In this document: positions 1 through 7,357 of the stretch, piece by piece
Layout: each line of letters opens with the position of its first letter
Numbering within the stretch: the stretch's first letter is position 1
Assembly: GCA_913054485.1 (NCBI GenBank)
Contig: CAJXHQ010000021.1
Coordinates: forward strand, 1-14,921
Direction: 5' to 3'
Source: an uncultured Paracoccaceae bacterium
GTDB lineage: Bacteria > Pseudomonadota > Alphaproteobacteria > Rhodobacterales > Rhodobacteraceae
Length of the DNA: 14,921 bases
Position numbers and translations under genes: made by a program
Notes under the pieces: model-generated
Databases searched by the model: none
What the model was told of the DNA's origin: nothing
The model's input: only the letters and a program-made list of their open reading frames with translations

Positions 1-741
1 GACGATATCTCCTTCCGGACCAACCTCCTGGCGCCGAACGCCGGGGTCGAGGCCGCCCGTGCGGGCGAAGCCGGCCGCGGTTTTGCGGTGGTGGCTTCGG
101 AAGTGCGCGCCCTGGCGCAGCGCTCCTCGGATGCGGCGATGGAGATTAAGACGCTGATCAGCGATTCCTCCAGCCAGGTGGAGCGCGGCGTGGAGCTGGT
201 CGGCAAGGCCGGCGAGGCGCTGAACACGATCGTGTCGCGCGTCTCCCATATCTCGCAGCTGATCTCTGAGATCGTTGAAGGGGCCACGGAACAGTCCACC
301 GGCATCGGTGAGATCAATATCGGCGTTACCCAGCTGGATCAGGTGACCCAGCAGAACGCCGCCATGGTGGAAGAGGCCACCGCGGCCAGCCACATGCTCA
401 ACTCCGATGCCCAGGGCCTGGCCGAACTGGTCGCCCGCTTCAGGATCCAAGGCATGGCTGGCAGCTTTGCCCCGGCCGCCCCGGCCCCGGTGCCCTCGGC
501 GCACGGGTTCGCGGACAGCGGATTTGACGCGGGATTCGCCCCTGCGGATGACGGCATTGATGCCTTTGAACCACCAGCCCCGATGGAGCTGCAGCCGCTG
601 GCTGCGGAGCCGGACGCCGCGGCGGGCCCCTCTGCCCATGGCGGCGGCTGGGATCTGGACATGCCGGAACCCGCCCCGGCACCGGCAGCCCGCGCGCCAG
701 GCGGCGGAAATACGGCCGAGGATATCTGGAAAGACTTCTGA
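1..741 (+). CDS. Methyl-accepting chemotaxis protein, C-terminal part (5' end outside window)
   Basis: The frame is open from base 1, so the gene begins upstream; 246 residues are visible. They start at the cytoplasmic signalling hairpin tip (residues 5-40, including [20 protein letters not shown]), the part of MCPs that contacts CheA and CheW. The descending coiled-coil helix follows, carrying the adaptation region, to about residue 150. The last ~90 residues are an Ala/Pro/Gly-rich, probably disordered linker ending in IWKDF. That matches the xWxxF pattern of the C-terminal pentapeptide (NWETF in E. coli Tar) that tethers CheR and CheB. The sensory and HAMP parts are not in view, so ligand and membrane topology are unknown. 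cheB and cheD follow on the same strand, which fits a receptor-adaptation operon. Odd: the tip reads [11 protein letters not shown] where FQTNLLALNA(A/G) is usual. The family call is certain. Confidence 0.95.
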   Translation, partial: DDISFRTNLLAPNAGVEAARAGEAGRGFAVVASEVRALAQRSSDAAMEIKTLISDSSSQVERGVELVGKAGEALNTIVSRVSHISQLISEIVEGATEQSTGIGEINIGVTQLDQVTQQNAAMVEEATAASHMLNSDAQGLAELVARFRIQGMAGSFAPAAPAPVPSAHGFADSGFDAGFAPADDGIDAFEPPAPMELQPLAAEPDAAAGPSAHGGGWDLDMPEPAPAPAARAPGGGNTAEDIWKDF

Positions 742-818
742 ACGCCCCCCCCTCGCGGCGGCACTCGGCCGGCGCAGATGGGTGAACAAGATAAACGCAA
801 GAAAAATCAGGTTAAACC

Positions 819-1826
819 ATGTCTCAATTAAGTGTCATGATCATCACTGTGGACCGGAATTTCGCCCGGACCTTGCAGCAGCATCTGGAAGCGGCGCACC
901 GCGGTATCAAGGTGCTTTTGGCCAATAACCTGATGATGGCTTACAATCAGGCCGAGGCGCTGTCGCCCACATTTGCCTTCGTCGAGGACGGTTTCACCAA
1001 GCTGCCCGAGTTTGAGATGATGATGGCGCTGTTCTCCGCTGTTGATACCCGCTGGGTCTCGGTGATGGACGATATGAAGTCCGAGCCGGCGCGCCGGTCG
1101 CAGCCGCTGCTGGACCGCGGCGCGGGTATTTTCGAGCTGACCAAATCCGACCATCCGCGCCAGTTCGTTCAGTATCTGGACAGTATGGTCAACGCACCGC
1201 GGCGCGGGCCGCGCTCTACCTCTCCGGCCCGTCCGGCCGGCGGCGGCGGGGCAGGCGGCAAGGGCAAGATCATCCTGATCGGCTCTTCCACCGGTGGCGT
1301 AGAAGCCCTGCGCAACGTGCTGGTCGGCTTCCCTTTCGACTGCCCGCCGACGGTGATCGTGCAGCACACGGGCAAGAGCTTCGGCCCTGGCCTGGTGTCG
1401 CTGCTGGACAAGATTTGCCCGGCCAAGGTGGTGGCAGCCCGTGACGGGTTGCCGCTTGAGCCTGGCACCGTGCATGTGGCGGCGGGCATGCAGGAACATC
1501 TGGGTCTGACGCCGCGCAAGCCGCTGCGCACCCGGCTGAAGGCAGGCCCGCCGGTCTCCGGGCACACGCCCTCGGTCGACGCGCTGTTCCATTCGGCGGT
1601 GCCGGTGGCGAAAGACGTTGTTGCTGCGATCCTGACCGGTATGGGGCAGGACGGCGCTAAGGGGATGGTTGAGTTGCGCAAAGCGGGCGCGACCACCTTT
1701 GCGCAGGATCAGAAGAGTTCGGTTGTGTACGGAATGCCGCGGGTTGCCTGGGAAATGGGCGGTGCGCAGAAACAGGTTTCTCTGGCCAGGATGGCCACAA
1801 CACTTCTTCAAGCCTGCAAGACCTGA
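819..1826 (+). CDS. cheB: CheB-type protein-glutamate methylesterase with degenerate receiver domain
   Basis: 335 residues. CheB removes methyl groups from receptor glutamates (and deamidates glutamines) during chemotactic adaptation. Residues 1-125 look like a receiver fold but the acidic pocket is eroded. Where VDD is expected there is V11-D12-R13, and the phospho-acceptor position aligns with E56 (followed by D57). The distal Lys is kept (K109 in ELTKS). A Gly/Pro-rich linker (about 126-148) leads to the catalytic domain, which is intact: IGSSTGG with nucleophile S157, H183 in VQHTGKSF, and D278 in LTGMGQDGAKGM. The start at 819 is chosen because an AGG lies 8 bases upstream and the receiver's first strand follows; the next in-frame ATG (837) would cut into that strand. 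It lies 77 bases after the receptor gene and 24 before cheD. The enzymatic call is firm; classical CheA-phosphate control is doubtful. Confidence 0.93.
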   Translation: MSQLSVMIITVDRNFARTLQQHLEAAHRGIKVLLANNLMMAYNQAEALSPTFAFVEDGFTKLPEFEMMMALFSAVDTRWVSVMDDMKSEPARRSQPLLDRGAGIFELTKSDHPRQFVQYLDSMVNAPRRGPRSTSPARPAGGGGAGGKGKIILIGSSTGGVEALRNVLVGFPFDCPPTVIVQHTGKSFGPGLVSLLDKICPAKVVAARDGLPLEPGTVHVAAGMQEHLGLTPRKPLRTRLKAGPPVSGHTPSVDALFHSAVPVAKDVVAAILTGMGQDGAKGMVELRKAGATTFAQDQKSSVVYGMPRVAWEMGGAQKQVSLARMATTLLQACKT

Positions 1827-1836
1827 AGAAGCTGAC

Positions 1837-1843
1837 AGAAGGA
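1837..1843 (+). promoter_or_regulatory. Shine-Dalgarno site deciding the TTG start of cheD
   Basis: AGAAGGA lies 7 bases before TTG 1851, immediately after the cheB stop. It supports the non-ATG start because no ATG in this frame precedes the catalytic region of CheD. Confidence 0.7.
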
Positions 1844-1850
1844 CAATAAA

Positions 1851-2429
1851 TTGACTTCTCCTTTCCAAAATACCAAGTCCGTCACTGTTCTTCAGGGCGA
1901 ATACAAGGTCTCCAAGGATCCCTCTGTGGTGTTCTCCACCGTCCTGGGCTCTTGTATCGCGGCGTGCATTTACGACGAGCGCAACGGCATCGGCGGGATG
2001 AACCACTTCCTGCTGGCAAATTCGTCCAACAACACCGCGAAAAGCGCCCGCTATGGCATCCATGCGATGGAGATGCTGATCAATGGACTGATGAAAAAAG
2101 GCGCCGACAGGCGGCAGCTGAAGGCCAAGGTGTTCGGCGGGGCGAAGATGTCTGCCAACCTGCATGACATCGGCGGCAATAATGCTGATTTTGTGCAGCG
2201 CTTCCTGCAGGACGAAGGTATTCCCGTGGTGTCTTCCAGCGTCGGCGGCAATTCCGCCCGCCGGGTGCGGTTCCACCCGACGACCGGCAAGGCGCAGGGC
2301 ACCCATGTGGCCAATGACCGCCAGCTCGGCGAACAGGAGCGCGCAGCGGCTCGCCGCCCGGCTCCGGCCCCGGCACCTGCTGCTGCCGCGGCTGCCGCCG
2401 CAGCTCCGGGTGATGTGACCCTGTTCTGA
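1851..2429 (+). CDS. cheD: Chemoreceptor glutamine deamidase CheD
   Basis: 192 residues. CheD deamidates specific glutamines in chemoreceptors, creating methylatable glutamates. The family's catalytic Cys and His are visible as C35 in TVLGSCIAAC and H52 in GGMNHFLL, with T30 just before the Cys loop. The core continues to FGGAKM, GNNADFV and the VGGNSARRVRFHPTTGK region (residues 95-145). The start is a TTG: no ATG lies between it and the catalytic Cys, and AGAAGGA at 1837-1843 sits 7 bases upstream. The C-terminus (about 160-192) is an Ala/Pro low-complexity linker closing with GDVTLF, longer than the catalytic core needs. It is probably cotranscribed with cheB and ends just before an intrinsic terminator. 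Confidence 0.93.
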   Translation: MTSPFQNTKSVTVLQGEYKVSKDPSVVFSTVLGSCIAACIYDERNGIGGMNHFLLANSSNNTAKSARYGIHAMEMLINGLMKKGADRRQLKAKVFGGAKMSANLHDIGGNNADFVQRFLQDEGIPVVSSSVGGNSARRVRFHPTTGKAQGTHVANDRQLGEQERAAARRPAPAPAPAAAAAAAAAPGDVTLF

Positions 2430-2452
2430 ACAGGGGGAGACGGCAAGGATCC

Positions 2453-2484
2453 GGCCGGCCTTTCGGGGCCGGCCTTTGTTTTTT
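2453..2484 (+). terminator. Intrinsic terminator after cheD
   Basis: GGCCGGCC at 2453-2460 pairs with GGCCGGCC at 2467-2474 around a 6-base loop (TTTCGG), followed by TTTGTTTTTT. This is a strong rho-independent terminator on the plus strand. It separates the chemotaxis operon from motB. Confidence 0.9.
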
Positions 2485-2525
2485 GCGGAATCGGCTGCAG
2501 GCATATGTGCCGGCAAATTTAACTG

Positions 2526-2541
2526 TTAAGCGGCATTTAAC
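2526..2541 (+). promoter_or_regulatory. CtrA-type box upstream of motB
   Basis: The sequence reads TTAA-GCGGCAT-TTAAC, an exact match to the alphaproteobacterial CtrA full-site consensus TTAA-N7-TTAAC. Its right edge is 50 bases before the motB ATG. A third TTAAC lies just upstream at 2519-2523. CtrA controls flagellar genes in Caulobacter and Rhodobacterales; binding here is inferred from the motif only. Confidence 0.7.
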
Positions 2542-2591
2542 GCCGCAAAGCTACCGTGATGACGGGTGAAATCTAACTGGGGTGGTGAGCG

Positions 2592-3425
2592 ATGAGCGGA
2601 CAAGGCGTAGCGCCCATTATCATCAAGAAGAAGAAGAAAAGCGGCGGCGACGGGCACCATGGCGGCGCCTGGAAAGTGGCCTATGCTGACTTCGTGACGG
2701 CCATGATGGCCTTCTTCATGCTGATGTGGCTATTGAATGCGACAACCGAGAAACAGCGCAAGGGCCTGGCGGATTACTTCTCTCCGACGATCCCGATCAG
2801 CCGGGTGTCCGGCGGCGGCAACGGCGCCTTCAGCGGCGACAGCATGTTCACCGAGGATATCAAGCCTCAATCGGGCACCGGCGCGACGCAGATCAACCCG
2901 CTGGATGCGCAGAAGTCGCGCGGCGAAACCGGTGTTGATACCGATGCGGCCGATCAGGCCAACCAGGAAGCTTTCCGTGCCATTGAAGAAGCGCTCAGCG
3001 GCCGTGGCGGCGAAAGCATGGTCAGCCAGGAGCTGGCTGAGCATATCGTGACCCGCGTGACCGACGAGGGGCTGATCATCGAGCTCTTTGCCACCGATGG
3101 CGCGCCGCTGTTCGAGGCCGGCCGCGATGCGCCGACTCAGCTCTACCGCGATCTGATGCGCATGGTGGCACGGGTCACCGGCGTCGTGAAAAACAATGTG
3201 GCGATCAATGGCCATACCCGCTCTCGGCCGCTGGTGGTTGCCAACAACCCGGTCTGGGCCCTGTCGAGCGCGCGCGCTGACGTGACCCGTCAGCTGCTCG
3301 AATCGGGGGGGATGAAGTCCAAGCGGGTTCAGCGGGTCACCGGCCATGCGGACCGTCAGCTGGCGGCCCCGAACCCCATGTCGCAGCGCAACAGCCGGGT
3401 GGAAATCGTCCTGCTGCGCCAATAA
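2592..3425 (+). CDS. motB: Flagellar motor stator protein MotB
   Basis: 277 residues. MotB pairs with MotA in the inner membrane to form the ion-driven stator and anchors it to peptidoglycan. A Lys-rich cytoplasmic N-terminus (IIIKKKKKSGGDG) precedes a single membrane helix at about 31-50 (YADFVTAMMAFFMLMWLL) containing the ion-binding Asp, D33. The plug-like segment EKQRKGLADYF follows, then a low-complexity linker (about 70-150) and an OmpA-like peptidoglycan-binding domain to the end (INGHTRSRP, NPVWALSSARADVTR, NSRVEIVLLR). The length is within the family's range. It is a monocistronic or first gene behind the CtrA-type box; the motA partner lies about 12 kb away at the window's end. Ion specificity (H+ or Na+) cannot be told from the sequence. 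Confidence 0.96.
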   Translation: MSGQGVAPIIIKKKKKSGGDGHHGGAWKVAYADFVTAMMAFFMLMWLLNATTEKQRKGLADYFSPTIPISRVSGGGNGAFSGDSMFTEDIKPQSGTGATQINPLDAQKSRGETGVDTDAADQANQEAFRAIEEALSGRGGESMVSQELAEHIVTRVTDEGLIIELFATDGAPLFEAGRDAPTQLYRDLMRMVARVTGVVKNNVAINGHTRSRPLVVANNPVWALSSARADVTRQLLESGGMKSKRVQRVTGHADRQLAAPNPMSQRNSRVEIVLLRQ

Positions 3426-3435
3426 CCCCGAAAAA

Positions 3436-3475
3436 GGCGGTTAGCAGATAGGTCATTTTTTATCTGTTAGCCGCC
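3436..3475. repeat. 15-bp inverted repeat between motB and flgE
   Basis: GGCGGTTAGCAGATA (3436-3450) pairs with TATCTGTTAGCCGCC (3461-3475) with two G·U wobbles and a 10-base loop. On the plus strand no T run follows the stem. On the minus strand the stem is followed by TTTTT (3435-3431), so it could stop antisense transcription or protect the motB mRNA 3' end. The right arm overlaps the CtrA-type box of flgE. Confidence 0.7.
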
Positions 3476-3482
3476 CGTTAAT
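3467..3482 (+). promoter_or_regulatory. CtrA-type box upstream of flgE
   Basis: The sequence reads TTAG-CCGCCCG-TTAAT, one or two mismatches from TTAA-N7-TTAAC with exact 7-base spacing. It ends 57 bases before the flgE ATG, a distance similar to the motB box. Functional assignment is by motif only. Confidence 0.55.
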
Positions 3483-3539
3483 CGCCTGCGGGGTAGCTGT
3501 TTAGTCAGAAAAGTTTTGACGCAGCAGAAAGGCGTGCCA

Positions 3540-4829
3540 ATGACCATTTCCTCGTCGCTGAATGCCGGAATTTCGGGCCTGTCCGCCAATGCATCGGCGC
3601 TGGCCTCGATTTCCGACAATATCGCGAACTCGGGCACTTACGGCTACAAGCGGGTGCAGACGGATTTCAACTCTATGGTTATGGCCTCGGCCGGCGGCGC
3701 CTATTCGGCCGGCGGCGTGCGCTCTGCCACCACCCGCATGATCGACGAGCGCGGCTCGCTGGTGGCGACCACCAATGCGACCGACCTGGCGATCGGCGGC
3801 CGCGGCATGCTGCCGGTGGCCAATCTGACCGAGGTCAACGGCGGCACGGCAGATCCAACCATGTTCATGACCACCACCGGGTCCTTCAACGTCAATCAGG
3901 ATGGCTATCTGGTGACCGGATCGGGCCTGGTGCTGCTGGGCTGGCCGGCAAATGCGGACGGCACGATGCCGGACTACCCGCGTGACACAGACGCCGGGCT
4001 GGAGCCGATCCAATACGATACCAACCGCCTGCAGGCCTCGGCGACGACTTCAATCGAGCTGGGCATCAATTTGCCCGCTGATGCGACCGAGGCTTCCTCG
4101 GCCGGTACCGCCGAAACCAGCACGATCGAGTTCTTCGACGGGCTGGGGAAATCTAAAAACCTGCAGGTGACGTTCACGCCGACCGTGCCGGCCACAGGCG
4201 CATCCAACGAATGGCAGATGCAGATCGTTGATGCGGAGGCCAGCCCGACGCTGATTGGCGACTATACGATGACTTTTGACCCCGCCGACGGGTCACTGGC
4301 GAGCGTTACCGCTGCAACCGGCGGTTCGCACCAGGCGGACGGGACGGCAATGATCACCACCTCGGCCGGTCCGCTCGACATTACGCTTGGCCAGATCGGC
4401 GATGCGACCTTCATGAGTCAGCTGTCCGGCGATTATTCGCCCGTTGGCATCACCAAGGACGGCTCGGCCGCGGGCACCATCAAGGCGGTGGAGGTCGACA
4501 ATAACGGCTTTGTGCACGCCAACTACAGCTCGGGCGAAACCCGGATCATTTACCAGATTCCGGTGGCCGACATGCGCAACCCGAATGGCATGACCGCATT
4601 GGACCAGCAGACCTTTAAACCTTCCCCGGAAAGCGGTGCTTTCTTCCTGTGGGATGCCGGCGACAGGCCGGCGGGGGAGATCAACTCCTACGCGCTGGAA
4701 GAATCGGCCACTGATGTGGCGGGCGAGCTGACCAATATGATCAAGACCCAGCGCGCCTATTCCTCCAACGCCAAGGTCATCCAGACCGTGGATGAGATGC
4801 TGCAGGAAACAACCAATATCAAACGCTGA
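3540..4829 (+). CDS. flgE: Flagellar hook protein FlgE
   Basis: 429 residues. FlgE polymerises into the hook, the universal joint between rod and filament, and is secreted by the flagellar type III system. The N-terminal rod/hook motif is clear (SISDNIANSGTYGYKRV, residues 22-38), as is the conserved C-terminal helix (ESATDVAGELTNMIKTQRAY and VIQTVDEMLQETTNIKR); the variable D1-D2 region lies between. The ATG at 3540 is chosen over an upstream in-frame TTG (3516) because AGAAAGGCG lies at a proper distance before it and the protein then begins MTISSSLNAGISGLSAN, as hook proteins do. A CtrA-type box lies upstream, and flgK follows after 71 bases. Confidence 0.95.
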   Translation: MTISSSLNAGISGLSANASALASISDNIANSGTYGYKRVQTDFNSMVMASAGGAYSAGGVRSATTRMIDERGSLVATTNATDLAIGGRGMLPVANLTEVNGGTADPTMFMTTTGSFNVNQDGYLVTGSGLVLLGWPANADGTMPDYPRDTDAGLEPIQYDTNRLQASATTSIELGINLPADATEASSAGTAETSTIEFFDGLGKSKNLQVTFTPTVPATGASNEWQMQIVDAEASPTLIGDYTMTFDPADGSLASVTAATGGSHQADGTAMITTSAGPLDITLGQIGDATFMSQLSGDYSPVGITKDGSAAGTIKAVEVDNNGFVHANYSSGETRIIYQIPVADMRNPNGMTALDQQTFKPSPESGAFFLWDAGDRPAGEINSYALEESATDVAGELTNMIKTQRAYSSNAKVIQTVDEMLQETTNIKR

Positions 4830-4843
4830 TAACGGCGCTTGAG

Positions 4844-4862
4844 GCCCCCTGAAACGGGGGGC
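4844..4862 (+). other. Short GC hairpin between flgE and flgK
   Basis: GCCCCC (4844-4849) pairs with GGGGGC (4857-4862) around a 7-base loop. No T run follows, so it is not a standard terminator. It may attenuate readthrough or act as a processing or stability element at the end of flgE, whose product is needed in larger amounts than FlgK. Confidence 0.5.
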
Positions 4863-4900
4863 AAATCCCTTAAACGGGCTCATCAGACAGAAGGCTCATC

Positions 4901-6349
4901 ATGTCGATAACCAGCGCTTTCAACAGCGCGTTCTCCGGCCTGACCGCCGCCGGGCGCGCTTCGGATATCGTGGCCCAGAACCTGGCCAACGCATTGAACC
5001 CGGCCTACGCCCGGCGCAGCCTGTCGGTGGACAGCGGCAACAGCCAGATGGCGGGGGTCCGGGTGACCGGCGTGGTGCGCCACGCGGATCCCGCCCTCCT
5101 GTCGGTGCGCCGCACTGCCGAGGCGGAAAACGCCTCGGCCGAACTGGTGTCGGGGTTCTACGACAAGATGACCGGGCTTGTGGGCACTGTGGACGATCCG
5201 TTTTCCATGGCGGCGCGGCTGTCGGACTTTGACTCGGCAGTGCTGGAAGCAGCTTCGCAACCCGATTCGATGCCTCGCCTCAGCGCTCTGTCGGTGGCCG
5301 CGGAAAAACTGACACGCTCGATCAGCGATGCGGCCGAGGGGCTGCAGGACACGCGCACCGCGGCGGACACCTCGATTGACGTGCAAGTGGGTTCGCTCAA
5401 CCGCACCCTGAAGGAAGTTGAGAAGCTGAACGCGCGGATCACTATCGCCAGTGCCGGCGGCATGAGCCCCGCCTCGCTGATTGATCAGCGGTCAGAGCTG
5501 ATCGACCAGATCAACGAGATGGTGCCGGTCAACGTGGTGGACCGCGAAAATGGCAAGGTGGCACTGTTCTCGGAAGGCGGGATCATCCTGCTGGACGGGC
5601 AGGCGGCCGAGCTGGAGTTTACCCCGGTCAAGCTGGCGATGCCGAACATGACCCAGGCCAACGGGCTGCTGTCCGGGCTGACGGTGAATGGCATCCAGAT
5701 CGATACCCGTTCCGATGGCCCGCTGGGCAATGGCACGCTGGGGACGCAGTTTGCGATCCGTGACGAACTGTCTGTCGAGGCGCAGGCGGACCTGGACGCC
5801 ACGGCAATGGATCTGATCCAGCGGTTTCAGGATCCGGCGATGGATGCCACCATCGGGGCCACCGATCCTGGTCTCTTCACCGACAACCAAGGTTATTTCG
5901 ACCCCGCCAATCTGACCGGTATATCCAACCGGATCGAACTGCATGATTCCGTGTCAATGACCGGTGCGGCCGAGACCTGGCGCCTGCGCGATGGTCTGCA
6001 CGCGGCCACACAGGGCAATGCCGGCGACGCCTCGCTGCTGAATGCCTATACGGTTGCACTGGAAGCCAGCCGCAGTGTTACCTCGCCCGGGCTGGGCAGC
6101 TCCAGCATGGATGCCACAACGCTGAGCGCCAGCCTGCTGTCGCGCTTTGCCCAGGACAAGGTGGCGGCGGACCAGGCGCTGAGCTTTGCCTCCTCCAGCT
6201 TCTCGGAGGCGGAGCAGCTTGAAATGTCTCAGGGCGTGGACAGCGACTACGAGCTGCAAAACCTGATGCTGATCGAACAGGCCTATGCGGCCAACGCCAA
6301 GATGCTGTCGGCGGTCGATGAAATGATGCAAGAATTGCTGAGGATCTAA
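4901..6349 (+). CDS. flgK: Flagellar hook-associated protein 1, FlgK (HAP1)
   Basis: 482 residues, shorter than the ~547 of E. coli. FlgK is the hook-proximal junction protein between hook and filament. The N-terminal motif (FNSAFSGLTAAGRASDIVAQ) and the C-terminal coiled-coil segment typical of the family are present (QGVDSDYELQNLMLIEQAY and ANAKMLSAVDEMMQELLRI). The mid-region SLIDQRSELIDQINEMVPVN is also a recognisable HAP1 signature. AGAAGG lies before the ATG. flgL begins 3 bases after the stop, so the two junction proteins are translated from one mRNA. The shorter length fits a reduced variable middle domain. Confidence 0.94.
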   Translation: MSITSAFNSAFSGLTAAGRASDIVAQNLANALNPAYARRSLSVDSGNSQMAGVRVTGVVRHADPALLSVRRTAEAENASAELVSGFYDKMTGLVGTVDDPFSMAARLSDFDSAVLEAASQPDSMPRLSALSVAAEKLTRSISDAAEGLQDTRTAADTSIDVQVGSLNRTLKEVEKLNARITIASAGGMSPASLIDQRSELIDQINEMVPVNVVDRENGKVALFSEGGIILLDGQAAELEFTPVKLAMPNMTQANGLLSGLTVNGIQIDTRSDGPLGNGTLGTQFAIRDELSVEAQADLDATAMDLIQRFQDPAMDATIGATDPGLFTDNQGYFDPANLTGISNRIELHDSVSMTGAAETWRLRDGLHAATQGNAGDASLLNAYTVALEASRSVTSPGLGSSSMDATTLSASLLSRFAQDKVAADQALSFASSSFSEAEQLEMSQGVDSDYELQNLMLIEQAYAANAKMLSAVDEMMQELLRI

Positions 6350-6352
6350 CCC

Positions 6353-7357
6353 ATGAATCTGACCTCCCTGGGCGACCTGTCCCAAAACACCTACATGTTC
6401 ACCCGCGGCGCGCAGCTGAAGCAGAACATCAACCACTTGCAGCAAGAGTTGAGCACCGGCAAAAGCTCGGATATCACCGGGCGCTTGGGTGGCAATTTCA
6501 ACTACCTGGCCGATATCGAGCGTAATATCTCGCGGCTGGAAAGCTTCGAGACGATCACCACCGAAACCGCGCATTATGCGTCCATGGCACAGACCAGCGT
6601 TGGGCGGATCAACGATATCACGCAGCGGTTCAGCAACGATCTTCTTGCCACTGCGAGCCACGCGGAAGAGCCGATGATGGACCAGCTGTCCTCGCAGGGG
6701 CTTGAGTATCTCGACCAAACGATCTCTGTGCTGAACACGGTGGTCGGCGGCCGCAGCCTGTTTGCGGGGGTCGATACCGATGCGATTCCGGTTGCCGACA
6801 GCACCACGATCATGACGGCGCTGGTCGCCGAGGTCGGCGGGCTGACTAACGCCAATGACATCGTGCAGGCGGGGCAGGACTGGTTCACCGATCCCACCGG
6901 CTTTGATGCGATTGCCTATGATGGCTCCTTCACCGATATGGCGCCGGTGCGAATCGGCGCGGATGAAGAAGTGTCCATCGCACTCAGGGCTGATGATGCC
7001 GAGTTCAAACAGACCCTGGCCGGATTTGCCGTCGGTGCGCTGATCGGCGAGCCCTCGCTGGGCTACGGCGAGAATCTGAAGCGCGACCTTCTGTTTGCCA
7101 CCACCTCTGAGGTGAAGGATGCCCAGGCGGATCTGACCACGGTGCAGGCCGGCCTTGGCTTCACCGAGGAGCGGATCGAGGATACGGCGGCGCGCAACGC
7201 GGCCTCCAAAACCAGCCTGAGCCTTGCGATGAACGAGCTGGTGCAGGCCGACCCTTATGAAACCATCACCCGTCTGGAAGAGGCGCAGTTCCAGCTGGAG
7301 GCGATCTATACGGTCACGTCCCGCTCTTCCCAGATTTCCTTGCTGAACTTCATGTGA
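6353..7357 (+). CDS. flgL: Flagellar hook-associated protein 3, FlgL (HAP3)
   Basis: 334 residues. FlgL is the second junction protein, placed between FlgK and flagellin. The flagellin-like N-terminal coiled coil is visible (KQNINHLQQELSTGKSSDIT), as is the C-terminal helix pair (ARNAASKTSLSLAMNELVQA and YETITRLEEAQFQLEAIY). GAGGA within the end of flgK lies about 9 bases before the ATG. The stop overlaps the flgI start region (TGATG), indicating translational coupling. Flagellin itself is also similar at both ends, but position after flgK, length and end sequences favour FlgL. Confidence 0.93.
   Translation: MNLTSLGDLSQNTYMFTRGAQLKQNINHLQQELSTGKSSDITGRLGGNFNYLADIERNISRLESFETITTETAHYASMAQTSVGRINDITQRFSNDLLATASHAEEPMMDQLSSQGLEYLDQTISVLNTVVGGRSLFAGVDTDAIPVADSTTIMTALVAEVGGLTNANDIVQAGQDWFTDPTGFDAIAYDGSFTDMAPVRIGADEEVSIALRADDAEFKQTLAGFAVGALIGEPSLGYGENLKRDLLFATTSEVKDAQADLTTVQAGLGFTEERIEDTAARNAASKTSLSLAMNELVQADPYETITRLEEAQFQLEAIYTVTSRSSQISLLNFM

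Noticed and set aside
812..831. CtrA-type box at the cheB start
   Set aside because: Two TTAA words occur but are 12 bases apart, not 7, and they straddle the start codon.
828..2516. Long minus-strand open frame of 562 codons
   Set aside because: It lies entirely opposite cheB and cheD, whose catalytic motifs are unmistakable. Its translation is Arg/His/Gly-rich without domains, typical of antisense shadows in GC-rich DNA.
3516..3539. Upstream TTG start for flgE
   Set aside because: It adds MTQQKGVP with no ribosome site in front, while the ATG at 3540 has one and gives the normal hook protein N-terminus.
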